Part shown: positions 51,953-61,676 of the stretch, in pieces
Layout of the letters: each line of letters opens with the position of its first letter
Numbering within the stretch: position 1 is the stretch's first letter
From: Kitasatospora fiedleri
Lineage (GTDB): Bacteria > Actinomycetota > Actinomycetes > Streptomycetales > Streptomycetaceae
DNA length: 64,000 nt
Direction: 5' to 3'
Assembly: GCF_948472415.1 (NCBI RefSeq)
Contig: NZ_OX419519.1
Span: 186,001 to 250,000, forward strand
Made by a program: the position numbers and the translations under genes
The notes under the pieces: generated by a model
Databases searched by the model: none
Told to the model about the DNA's origin: nothing
What the model saw: only the letters and a program-made list of their open reading frames with translations

Positions 51953-52046
51953 CGAAACTCGGCGTCAACTGTTTCGTTCGAAGTTTCGGAGCGGTTGACA
52001 GGTCAACCTCCCTACGGAGCCAGCGGGAGCCCGGCGCACTGTTTCG
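51953..52046. promoter_or_regulatory. CGAAAC/GTTTCG boxes and a GGTTGAC dyad in the divergent promoter region
   Basis: CGAAAC (51953-51958) and GTTTCG (51971-51976) form an inverted repeat with a 12-base spacer; further GTTTCG boxes lie at 51983-51988 and 52041-52046. A perfect 16-bp dyad GGTTGAC-AG-GTCAACC lies at 51993-52008. They sit between the importer operon and the GH26 genes. CGAAA/TTTCG boxes are reported in promoters of Streptomyces xylanase genes. The LacI protein of this locus is the likely binder of one of the sites. Confidence 0.65.
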
Positions 52047-52162
52047 GATCGACCGGCCCTCAACTGCGGAGACGGGCGAATGTTTACGACACTGTTGACG
52101 CGATGATTCGGAGGTCACCACCATTCGAGTCCCCACCCGACGGAACGCCAAGGAGCACCTCC

Positions 52163-53776
52163 ATGCGCCCCCTCCGCAGAGCAGGACTCGCCGCGGCCGC
52201 GGTCCTCACCGCCGCGGCCGCCGTCCTCGCCTCACCGGCCGGACAGCAGCCCGCCCAGGCCGCCGTCAGCGCCCGCAACCTGCCCGCCGACGGGAAGATC
52301 CTGTCGATCATGGGCCAGGACAGCGACACGCTCGCCGCCTACAAGAGCGACGTCCTGGACAAGGCGTCGCTCAACGCCCCCAAGCCGGGCGGCGTCACGC
52401 TCTACACCAACCTCGTCCTCGGCGGCAGCCCCGAGCCGCTGGCCGGCATCGTCGGCCCCGCCGACTGGGGCGCGGGCCGGGTCGACTTCAACTCGACCCT
52501 CGCCCAGTACCCGGGCTCCGCCCTCGCCGTCGGCCTCTACCTCTCCGACGCCACCAGCGGCTGCAACAACCAGCCGCTGCGCGCCGTCATCGGGCGCAAC
52601 GACAGCGACGTGACCGCCGGCAGCCCCAACCTGATCAGCCAGTACCGGGCCAAGGTCGACCAGTTGGTCGGCTCGCTCAAGGGCTACAACCGGCCGGTCT
52701 ACCTGCGGATCGGCTACGAGTTCGACGGCCCGTGGAACTGCTACAGCGCCGACTTCTACAAGCAGGCGTTCGCGTACATCAAGGGCCGGATCGACGCCCT
52801 GGGCGCCAACAACGTCGCCACCGTCTGGCAGAGCGCCGCCTGGCCGCTCAACGCCAGCCCCGACCACCCCGAGTGGAACTACGTCGTCACCGACCCGCAC
52901 CACTACGACGCCTGGTACCCCGGCGACCAGTACGTCGACTGGGTGGCGCTCTCCTCGTTCTACAACTCCGGTTCACTGACCGCCCAGTGGGGCTGCAGCA
53001 GCTACGACACCGCGCCGGTCGCGCTGCAGGACCGCGTGCTGGACTTCGCCCGCGCGCACGGCAAGCCCGTGATGGTCGCCGAGTCCGCCCCACAGGGGTA
53101 CCAGACCGGCGCCCACACCCGGAGCTGCATCTTCCGGAAGAACAAGACCGCCGCCACCGGCCAGGACATCTGGAACCAGTGGTACGCCCCGTACTTCGCC
53201 TGGATCAACCAGAACCGGGACGTCATCCGGGCCGCCGCCTACATCAACACGAACTGGGACGCCCAGACCCTCTGGCAGTGCGCCGACGGCGCCCAGGCCG
53301 GCGGCACCGGCTGCGGCAACGGCTACTGGGCGACTCCCGGGTGCAGGCCGACCCGACCGTGCTCGCCAACTTCCTGGACCAGCTCCGCGGCGGCCAGTGG
53401 GTGAACGGCACCGGCTCCACCCGCCGCCCGGCTCGCCCTCCCCCACGCCCACGCCCTCCGCCCCGCCCTCCCCCACCGCGTCCCCGTCCCCGTCCCCCAG
53501 CGGCAGCCAGGCCCCCTACGCCCAGGGCCTCGCCACCGGCACCGCCCCGAAGCTCTGGTTCAAGCCGAACGGCTTCACCGCGACCTTCGTCACCGTGCAC
53601 TACACCGTCAACGGCGGCGCCCAGGCCAACTACTTCCTGACCTGGAACGCCGGGCCGGGCGCTGGGAGCAGCCGCTCACCGTCAAGTCCGGTGACCGGGT
53701 GACGTACTGGTTCGACTACCAGCGCTCCGACCAGACCTTCCAGGTCTCCACCCCCACCTGGACCGTCACCGCCTGA
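52163..53776 (+). CDS. secreted GH26-like glycanase with a CBM56-like domain (three frameshifts)
   Basis: ATG 52163 follows AAGGAG and starts a signal peptide (RRAGLAAAAVLTAAAAVLAS, cleavage near AQAA). The catalytic part contains RIGYEFDGPWNCYS, whose Glu fits the acid of GH26 enzymes, and PVMVAESAPQGYQTG, where Glu would be the nucleophile. Missing bases at 53328-53330, 53420-53422 and 53657-53659 interrupt the frame. Mended, the catalytic domain ends DPTVLANFLDQLRGGQWV, a Pro/Ser/Thr linker follows, and the last about 85 residues (KLWFKPNGFTATFVTVHYTV, then VTYWFDYQRSDQTF) look like a CBM56 beta-1,3-glucan-binding domain. It should cut a wall polysaccharide outside the cell. Confidence 0.75.
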
Positions 53777-53846
53777 CGCCCCCGCTCCCCCGCCGCGGCC
53801 CGGCCCACCCACCGGGCCGCGGCCCCACCCCCACCGGGAGACCTCC

Positions 53847-55060
53847 GTGCACCCGATCACGCACCGGCCCGCCCTGCCGCTCGTGCTGCTCGCCCTCCTC
53901 GCGGGCCTGCTGTTCGGCACCGCGCCCCGCGCCGCCGCCGCGACCGCCGCCGCCCCGCCCCAGCGCGTCCTGCTCGCCGGGCAGTCCACCCGGGCCGCCT
54001 GGGACGACCTGAGCAGTGTCACCGACGCCCCCGCCGGCGGCTCCGTCTACTACGAACTCGCCTCCGGCACCTGGGTCTCGCCCGCCCACCGCGACTACGC
54101 CGCCTTCCTGGCCGCCCAGGGCCGCACCGTCCAGATCGGCATCAGCTGGAAGGACAACCCGCCCGGCTACACCGGCGGCGACCGCGCGGCCCGTTCGCGC
54201 GCCGTCACGCAGGAGCTGGCCGACGGCCGGTACGCCGACCGCTTCGTGACGCTGATCGACTTCGTCAACCAGTACCCGCGGGCGACCTTCCTGCTGCGCC
54301 TCGACTACGAGGTGAGCAGCGCCTTCCACTGCACCGACGCCAGTTGCTCCTCGTACAAGGGCGCCTTCGCCCGCATCCGCTCGCTGATCGACGACGCCAG
54401 GCACCAGGGGAACGTCCAGTACGTCTACCACCCCGTCCGCGGCGAGTACGCGCAGCTCTACCCGGGGGACGCGGCCGTCGACCGGATCGGCGTCTCGGTC
54501 TTCGCGCACGAGCTGTGCCTGCCGGTCTACGACCACGGCTACCTGTACAACGGCACTCCGCCGGACAACTACGACACCGGGACGCTCCAGTGCCGCAACC
54601 CGTACATCGGACCGACGGCTGGGGCAACCCGGCGGCGGTCTGGAAGGACTGGGACTACGACGGCAACGTGCTCGGCATGATGAAGTTCGCCCGGGACCAC
54701 GGCAAGACGATGATCGTCTCCGAGGGCGGCATGATGAACTTCACCGCCGACAACGGCGCCACCGACGGCCTGGAGCAGGCCCGCGGCGCGCTGTGGGTGC
54801 AGCGGCTGTTCGGACTGCTCGACTACCGCGGGCCGATCCCCAACCAGCCGGGGACGTACGACCTGTCCCGGGTGATCACCGCCGTCACCTACATCGACCT
54901 GGACTTCCGCTACGGCTGGGACGCGGTGCCGGACGGCACGTTCGACTTCCCGCCGGACAGCACCTGGTTCGTGGACGGGCGGATCTCCCGCTACGGCGCC
55001 GCCCGCACCGCCTTCTGCCAGGGCCTGGCCGGCACCGGCTTCACCACCCGCTGCCGCTGA
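53847..55060 (+). CDS. second secreted GH26-like glycanase (one frameshift)
   Basis: GTG 53847 (behind GGGAG) gives a signal peptide ending near PRAAAATA. The rest resembles the catalytic part of its upstream neighbour but diverged: FLLRLDYEVSSAFHC holds the Glu in the place of RIGYEFDGPWN, and MIVSEGGMMNF holds a second Glu. A missing C at 54612-54613 breaks the frame before DGWGNPAAVWKDWDYDG; the end is GTGFTTRCR at TGA 55058. It lacks a binding module. It probably shares a substrate with the first enzyme. The gap between the two is 70 bases, so they form an operon. Confidence 0.7.
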
Positions 55061-55092
55061 CCCCGGCCCGGGGTGCGCGCCGCCCGCCCGTG

Positions 55093-55134
55093 GGAGTAGC
55101 CCGCCCGTGAGGGCTCCCGCGGGCGGGCTACTCC
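55093..55134. terminator. 15-bp-stem hairpin between convergent genes
   Basis: GGAGTAGCCCGCCCG (55093-55107) pairs perfectly with 55120-55134. The 12-base loop can form a smaller GGG/CCC stem. The right arm contains the stop codon of the GGDEF-EAL gene on the minus strand. It follows the GH26 gene stop by 32 bases. Confidence 0.75.
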
Positions 55135-58100
55135 TCGAAGGTCCGTTGGCTGCGCACCAGTTCCCGGGCCTGGACGGCGGTCATCGGGCGGCCGAACAGG
55201 TAGCCCTGGCCGAGCGGGCAGCCCATCGCGGCGAGCAGGTCGCGCTGGGCGGTGGTCTCGATCCCCTCGGCGATGACCGTCACGCCCAGGGTGTCGGCGA
55301 TCCGGGCGATGCCTTCGACGAGGGCGTGCTGCTGCGGGGAGGCGCCCAGCCCGTCGATGAAGGTCTTGTCGATCTTCAGCATGGAGATCGGGAACTCCCG
55401 CAGGTAGGAGAGCGAGGAGTAGCCGGTGCCGAAGTCGTCGATCGCGATGCCGACGCCGAGGGCGGTGAGCTCCTCCATGTCGGCGAGGACCCGGTTGTCG
55501 CGCCGCATCAGCACGGACTCGGTGAGTTCCAGGACCAGCGCCGTCGGTTCGATCCGCGAGGTGTCGAGCACCTCGCGAACGGTGTCGAGGAAGCCCGCGT
55601 CGCGGAACTGGCGGGCGGAGACGTTGACGTTCACCCGCAGCCGGGGCCGTCCGGGGCCGCCGCCCTCGTCCGCCCACTTGCCGACCTCGTGGGCGGCCTG
55701 TTCGAGGACCCAGGCGCCGAGCTGGACGATCTGGCCGCTCTCCTCGGCGACCGAGATGAAGTCGTCGGGCAGGATCATGCCGTGCCGGTCGTGCGGCCAG
55801 CGGATCAGCGCCTCGAACCCGGTCAGGACGCCCTCCTGGAGGGCGACGATCGGCTGGTAGTGCAGCCGGAACGCGGACTCGGTGAGCGCGTCGTCGAGGT
55901 TCTCGTAGAGCTCGTGCCGCCGCAGCAGCCGGGTCTGGAGCGCGGAGCGGTAGTGCCGGCGCTGCCGCCGTCCGGCGTCCTTGGCGGCGTACAGCGCGAG
56001 GTCGGCGTGGGCGAGCAGTTCGGTGGTGTCGGAGCTGTCCTCGGTGGTGGCCACCCCGATGCTGGCCGAGACCCGGGCGGCGCCGGCGCCGAGCACGAAC
56101 GGTTCGGCGAAGAGCGCGAGCAGGCCGTCGGCGACGGCGTCGACGTCGGCGGGGGTGCGGGCGTCCTCGACCAGGACGGCGAACTCGTCGCCGCCGAGCC
56201 GGGCCGCGGTGTCGGAGCTGCGCAGGGCGCCGGAGACGCGGCGGGCCACCGAGAGCAGCAGTTCGTCGCCGACGGCGTGACCCTGGGTGTCGTTGACGGC
56301 CTTGAAGTCGTCAAGGTCGATGAAGAGCACGCCGGTGACCAGGCCGCTGCGGGCGGTGCGCTCCAGGGCGTGCGCGGCGCGGTCCTGGAACAGGACGCGG
56401 TTGGCCAGGCCGGTCAGCGGGTCGTGGAAGGCCAGGTGGGTGAGTTCGCGCTCCATCTCGCGCTGCTCGGTGACGTCGCGCAGGGTGAGCACCAGTCCTT
56501 CGACGGTCGGGTCGGCGCGCAGGTCGTTGAACCGGACCTCGGCCTCGATCGGGGTGCGGTCGTGCCGCACCAGCCGCCAGTGCTCGCGGGGCTGGTCCTG
56601 GCCGTCGCCGGGGGCGAGCGGGCCGCGGGTGCGAATCCGCTCCAGGGTCCGCACGACGCCCCGGACGTCGCCGGGCGGGACCAGGTCGGTCAGCGGGGTG
56701 CCGTCCAGCCGGGCGTGGCCCAGCACCCGGGCCGCGGAGGTGGAGGCGTAGCGGACGGTGTCGTCGTCGTCGAGGATCAGGATGACGTCGCTGGCGCTCT
56801 GCACCAGGGTGCGGAAGTACAGCTCGCTGTTGCGGTGGTTGATCTCCTGGCTGAGCAGCACGCGTTCGACGGCGAGCGCGGCCTGGGCCGCGAGGATCTC
56901 CAGCGGGCCGCGCAGGTCGGCCAGTTCCTGTTCGGTGCCGGCCGCGACCAGCACGCCGAGCAGCGGGTCGCCGGAGGGCCGTTCGGCGAGGGTGAGCGGG
57001 CAGAGCAGCACGTGGGGCAGGCCGTGCGGGAGGGCCGCCGAGGTGCCGCGCAGGTCGTCGGCGGGCAGCAGCAGCGTGGTGTCCGGCGAGGCGAGGGCGA
57101 GCAGCGCGCCGACCTGTTCGGTGGGCGGGGCGGTCGGGGCGCCGGCCGGCCGGGAGTGCGGGGTCCGGGCGACGGCGAGCCGGACGGGGTGGCCGGGGCG
57201 GGCGGGCATCAGGGCCGAGGCGGCGCTCTCGACGCCGGTGGCGATCTCGTCGACGGTGACGGCGGCGGTCAGCCGCGAGCCGGCCTCGCGCAGGGTGCGT
57301 TCGCGCACCGCGGCCTGCCGGTAGGCGGCGACCACGACGGCGAGCCGGGCCAGCACCAGCAGGTAGAGGACGGCCGAGAAGGCGCCGATCACGCCGGTGT
57401 TGGCGGTGTTCCCGGCCACCCACTCGGCCAGCAGGATGGCGGGGGCGATGAGCGCCGCGGCGGTGAGCAGCAGCAGCCGTCCGGTGCCCAGGCCGGGTTG
57501 CTGGGTGGGCAGCGGGTGGGTGAGTTCGACCATCGACGGGTGGAGGGCGGCCGCGCCCCAGGCGGCGTAGAGGACGGCCCAGCCGAGGTCGACGGGGGTG
57601 CCGATGTGCCAGTTCCCGTGCAGTTGGATCAGTCCGTAGGCGGTGTCGGAGAGCAGGATGCCGACGGTGCCGACGGTGAGCAGTTGCAGCGAGCGGCTGG
57701 CGCCGCCGCTGGGGGTGAGCAGCCGCAGCAGCAGGGCGAGGACGACGATGTCGCCGAGCGGGTAGGCGATCGAGACGGCCTTGGAGAACCAGTCGAGGTC
57801 GGGGTTGCGGGTGTAGGGCAGGATCAGGTAGATCCAGCCGAGCAGCGCCAGGCTCATGGTGAGGATCAGGGCGTCGAGCAGCCCGGCCCAGTCCTGTCTG
57901 GACTTGCGGCGGCGGATGAAGAGCAGGGCGCCGGCCGCGTACAGCACGAACTCGGCGAGGTAGAAGACGTCCGCGACGGACGGGAACGGGTTGTGGAGGT
58001 GCAGGAACTGGGTCTGGACGACCTGGGTGACCTCGCCGGCGGTGAAGCTGACGTTGGCGAGGGCCAGCAGGTACCAGGGCGCGGCGTGCGCGGGCCGGTT

Positions 58101-58253
58101 GAGCCGGACGCCGGTGACGACGGCGGCGGCGCCGCTCATGCCGATCCCGGTCCACCAGATGATCCGCTGGTCGGGATTGACGTAGTAGATGCCGGTCAGC
58201 AGTGCCATCCACGCCAGGAAGCAGACCATCAGGAGCCGGCGACGGGCTGTCAT
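55128..58253 (-). CDS. membrane PAS-GGDEF-EAL cyclic-di-GMP enzyme
   Basis: ATG 58253 lies seven bases after AGGAGG. The 1,041-residue protein has about eight to nine N-terminal hydrophobic segments (to about residue 300), a GAF-like region, a PAS domain (SASDVILILDDDDTVRYAST) and a GGDEF domain with intact GGDEF. The inhibitory RxxD site (RSSD) lies five residues before it. The EAL domain has FEALIRWPHDRHG, IDDFGTGYSSL and VIAEGIET. Both domains therefore look active, so the protein can make and break c-di-GMP. The layout resembles Streptomyces membrane proteins that control development. It is divergent from the biosynthetic gene; the 129-base gap has an A+T-rich patch (CATATAGTCGAATAG). Confidence 0.92.
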   Translation of the reverse strand: MTARRRLLMVCFLAWMALLTGIYYVNPDQRIIWWTGIGMSGAAAVVTGVRLNRPAHAAPWYLLALANVSFTAGEVTQVVQTQFLHLHNPFPSVADVFYLAEFVLYAAGALLFIRRRKSRQDWAGLLDALILTMSLALLGWIYLILPYTRNPDLDWFSKAVSIAYPLGDIVVLALLLRLLTPSGGASRSLQLLTVGTVGILLSDTAYGLIQLHGNWHIGTPVDLGWAVLYAAWGAAALHPSMVELTHPLPTQQPGLGTGRLLLLTAAALIAPAILLAEWVAGNTANTGVIGAFSAVLYLLVLARLAVVVAAYRQAAVRERTLREAGSRLTAAVTVDEIATGVESAASALMPARPGHPVRLAVARTPHSRPAGAPTAPPTEQVGALLALASPDTTLLLPADDLRGTSAALPHGLPHVLLCPLTLAERPSGDPLLGVLVAAGTEQELADLRGPLEILAAQAALAVERVLLSQEINHRNSELYFRTLVQSASDVILILDDDDTVRYASTSAARVLGHARLDGTPLTDLVPPGDVRGVVRTLERIRTRGPLAPGDGQDQPREHWRLVRHDRTPIEAEVRFNDLRADPTVEGLVLTLRDVTEQREMERELTHLAFHDPLTGLANRVLFQDRAAHALERTARSGLVTGVLFIDLDDFKAVNDTQGHAVGDELLLSVARRVSGALRSSDTAARLGGDEFAVLVEDARTPADVDAVADGLLALFAEPFVLGAGAARVSASIGVATTEDSSDTTELLAHADLALYAAKDAGRRQRRHYRSALQTRLLRRHELYENLDDALTESAFRLHYQPIVALQEGVLTGFEALIRWPHDRHGMILPDDFISVAEESGQIVQLGAWVLEQAAHEVGKWADEGGGPGRPRLRVNVNVSARQFRDAGFLDTVREVLDTSRIEPTALVLELTESVLMRRDNRVLADMEELTALGVGIAIDDFGTGYSSLSYLREFPISMLKIDKTFIDGLGASPQQHALVEGIARIADTLGVTVIAEGIETTAQRDLLAAMGCPLGQGYLFGRPMTAVQARELVRSQRTFEE

Positions 58254-58382
58254 GGCGCTACCTCCTGCCGGTAGGGTCCCGGATCGACGGCTTGCGAACG
58301 CCTTCGTCCACCATGGGCGCATATAGTCGAATAGCACAATTTCGTATCTGTTTCTGTTGCCCGCGCGAGCGAGGTCAGTCCT

Positions 58383-61300
58383 GTGGTGGAACGAGCAGGC
58401 GGTACGGCGGACGGTCCTCCCCCGCCGGATGGGACCAGCTGGTCGGTGATCCGCGACGCCTCCGGGCGGCACGCTATCCGACCGGCCGCGGCGGCCCGGA
58501 CGGACGGGTGGGAGCCGGTCTTCGGGCCGGCCGGACGCCAGGAGTGCCGGGCGTTCGTCGACCGGGGCTGGCGGCCGCCCGAGCTGGGCCTGGCGGCCCG
58601 GTCCGGGACCGGCCCGCGGCCCGGGCCGGGCGGGCCGGTCCCGGTGTACGAGGCGTTCCGGGCCCGCGCGGCGCGGGACCCGGAGGCGCTCGCCGTGCTG
58701 GGCGAGGGCGGCACGCTGTCCTACCGGGAGCTGGCGCTGCGCGCCGCCCGGCTGGTCGGGGCGCTGCGGGCGGCCGGGGTCCGGCCGGGCGACGCCGTGC
58801 CGGTCCGGCTGCCCCGCGACGTGGACCTGGTGGTCGCCTGGCTGGCCGTGCTCGGCGCGGGCGGCGGCCTGCTGCCGGTGGAGCCGTCCTGGCCCGCCGA
58901 GCGGCAGGACCGGGTGGTGGCGCGGTGCGGGGCGGCCGTGGCCGTGGCGGCGGGCGCCCCGGGCTGGCCGGGGGTGCGGGTGCTCGGGCCGGACGCGGCG
59001 GGTCCCGTCGAGGAGCCGCCCCCGCTCGGGCCGGGCGACCTGGCGTACCTGATCCACACCTCCGGCTCCAGCGGCGTCCCCAAGTGCGTGGCCGTGGCGC
59101 ACGGGCCGCTGGCGTTCACCCTGGACCGGGTCGGCCGGGCGTACGGGCTGGCGCCGGGCGACCGGGTGCTGCAGTTGGGCGCGCTGGGTTTCGACACCGC
59201 GCTGGAGCAGGTCCTCGCGCCGCTGACCCGGGGCGCCGCGGTGGTGCTCGGCGGGGTCGACGCGTGGGCACCGACCGAGCTGCTGGAGCGGATCGGGGAG
59301 CTGCGCCTGACGGTGGCCGACCTCACCCCCGCGTACTGGCACCACCTGGTGGCGCAGCTGGAGCCGGGCGAGCTGGGCCGGACGGGGCTGCGGCTGGTCC
59401 TGGTCGGCGGGGACGTGGTGCACGTGGACGACTGCCGGGCCTTCCTGGCCCGGCTGCCGGGCGTGCGGCTGCTCAACGCCTACGGGGTGAGCGAGGCGGC
59501 GATCACCTCCACCCTCTGCGAGGTGACGGCCGAGGTGCTCGGGGACGCCGCCGCGACGGCGCCGGCGCCGATCGGCCGGCCACTGCCAGGGGTGCGGGTG
59601 CACCTGCTGGACGGGCGGCTCGAACCCGTGGCGCCGGGCGAGAAGGGCGAGATCCACCTGGCCGGTCCGGGCCTGGCGCTGGGCTACTGGCGGGACGCCG
59701 CCGCGACCGCCGAGGCGTTCGTGCCGGACCCGTCCGCCGGGGAGCCGGGGGCGCTGATGTACCGGACGGGCGACACCGGGCGGCTGCGGCCGGACGGTGT
59801 CCTGGAGATCCTCGGGCGGGTCGACGAGCAGGTGAAGGTCGGTGGCTTCCGGGTCGACCCGGGCGAGGTGGAGGCGGTGCTGGCCGCCCACCCGGAGGTC
59901 CGGCTGGCGAAGGTGCTGGCCGACCGGACCGCCCCGACGGCAGCGCCGCCCTCACCGCGTACTACACGACGGCGGACCCGGAGACGGCCCGCGCGCCGGA
60001 GCGGGTCGCGCCGATCCGCGCCCACCTGGCGCACTACCTGCCCGCGTTCATGGTCCCGGCCGCGTTCGTGCCGCTGGCGGCGATGCCGCTCACCGCGGCC
60101 GGGAAGATCGACCGCCGGGCGCTGCCGGCCCCGCCCGCGTCGGCGGTGCACGCCGCCGCGCCGCCACCGGGGCCGGGCGACGGCGTTCCCGCGGACGCGA
60201 CCGAGCTGACCATCGGCCGGCTCTGGGCCGAACTGCTCGGCGTGGACCACGTCGAGCCGCTGGACGACTTCTTCGCCCTGGGCGGGACGTCGCTGCTGGC
60301 CATGGAGATGCTGGCCCGGGTCCGGCTGCTGGCCGACCTGGACGTCACCCTGGTGCGCGGGCTGACCCGGTCCCTGCTCGGCGAGCCGACGTTGCGGGCG
60401 TTCGCCGCCGCGGTCCGGGCCGCCCGCACGGGTGGTCCGGCCGGCGCCGGGCCGGGGGCGGGCGGCATCGACTGGAACGCGGAGGCCGAGGTGCGCTGCC
60501 CGGTGCGCGGCGGCGGGCCCGCGCCGGACCGGGTCCGGCCCGCCGAGATCCTGCTCACCGGCGCGACCGGCTTCTGCGGCGCCCACCTGCTGGAGACGCT
60601 GCTCGCCACCACCGGGGCGCGAATCCACTGCCTGGTCCGGGCGCCGGACCGGGCGGCGGCGGCCGAGCGCCTGTACGAGGCCCAGCGGCGCTTCCTGGGG
60701 CGGCGGTTGACGGACCCGCGGATCGTCCCGCTGACCGGGGACCTCACCGAGCCCCTACTGGGCCTGCCGCAGCACCGCTTCGACTGGCTGGCCGAGCACC
60801 TCGACGCGATCCACCACCTGGGCGCCCGGGTCAACTTCCTCTACCCGTACCACCAGCTGCGGCGCGCCAACGTGGACGGCACCCGGGAGGTCGTCCGGCT
60901 GGCCGGGCACCGCCGGGGCGTGCCCGTCCACTACGTCTCGACGCTGGCCGTGCTGGCCGGTTTCGGGGCGGCCGGCGTCGACCGGGTGGACGAGCGCACC
61001 CCGCTCGCCCACCCCGAGCACCTGGGGGTGGGCTACGTGGAGTCCAAGTGGGTGGCCGAGCAGCTGCTGCACCGGGCGGCGGCGCAGGGACTGCCGGTCA
61101 CCGTGATCCGCACCAACGACGTCACCGGGGACCTGGCCGGCGGGGCGATGAACCCGGCGACCGAACTGTGGGCGCTGGTGCTGTACTTCGCCGAGAGCGG
61201 GCGCTACCCGCAGGTGCGGCTGCCGCTGGACTTCGTGCCCGCCGACCGGTTCGCCCGGGCCGCCGCCCACATCGCCGCGCACGCCCCGGCCCGCGGCGAC

Positions 61301-61669
61301 GTCTACCACCTCGCCTCGCCGCGGCCGGCCTCGCTGCCCGAGCTGGCGGCCCGGATGGCGGCCGCCGGCCGGCCGCTCACCGCCGTCCCCTACCGGGAGT
61401 GGGTGCGCGAACTGGTGGCCTTCGCGTCCGCGCACCCGTCCCACCCGATCGCGCCGTACGCGCCGCTGTTCGTCGACCGGGCGCCCGGCACCGGGCTGTC
61501 GATCAGCGAGCTGTACTTCCGGCCGGTCTTCCCGCGCTTCGACCGCTCCCGGGCGGAGGCCGCCCTGGCCGGCAGCGGCATCGTGCTGCCGGACGTCGAC
61601 GCCGGGCTGCTGGACCGCTGCCTGGCACAGTTGGACGGCACCGGGCTGCTGCCGGGCCGGGCGGGCTGA
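58383..61669 (+). CDS. MbtH-adenylation-carrier-thioester-reductase NRPS-like protein (one frameshift)
   Basis: GTG 58383 gives an N-terminal MbtH-like domain (about 17-67: SVIRDASGRHAI, WEPVFGPAGRQEC, GWRPPEL). The adenylation domain follows with IHTSGSSGVPKC (A3), NAYGVSEAAI (A5), YRTGDTGRL (A7) and PLTAAGKIDRRAL with the A10 Lys. A missing C at 59932-59935 lies between A8 and A9. The carrier domain has FALGGTSLL with the phosphopantetheine Ser. The thioester reductase has LLTGATGFCGAHLLE and YVESKWVAEQLL. Manual pocket reading gives D-T-E-D-V-V-A-I-T plus Lys, two acidic residues that favour a basic side chain. No condensation domain is present. Predicted product: an amino aldehyde or its cyclised form. 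Confidence 0.85.
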
Positions 61670-61676
61670 GGCCGCC

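Noticed and set aside
55128-59891. Very long minus-strand ORF starting inside the NRPS-like gene
   Set aside because: The part beyond 58253 is antisense to the adenylation gene. The true start is ATG 58253 with AGGAGG.
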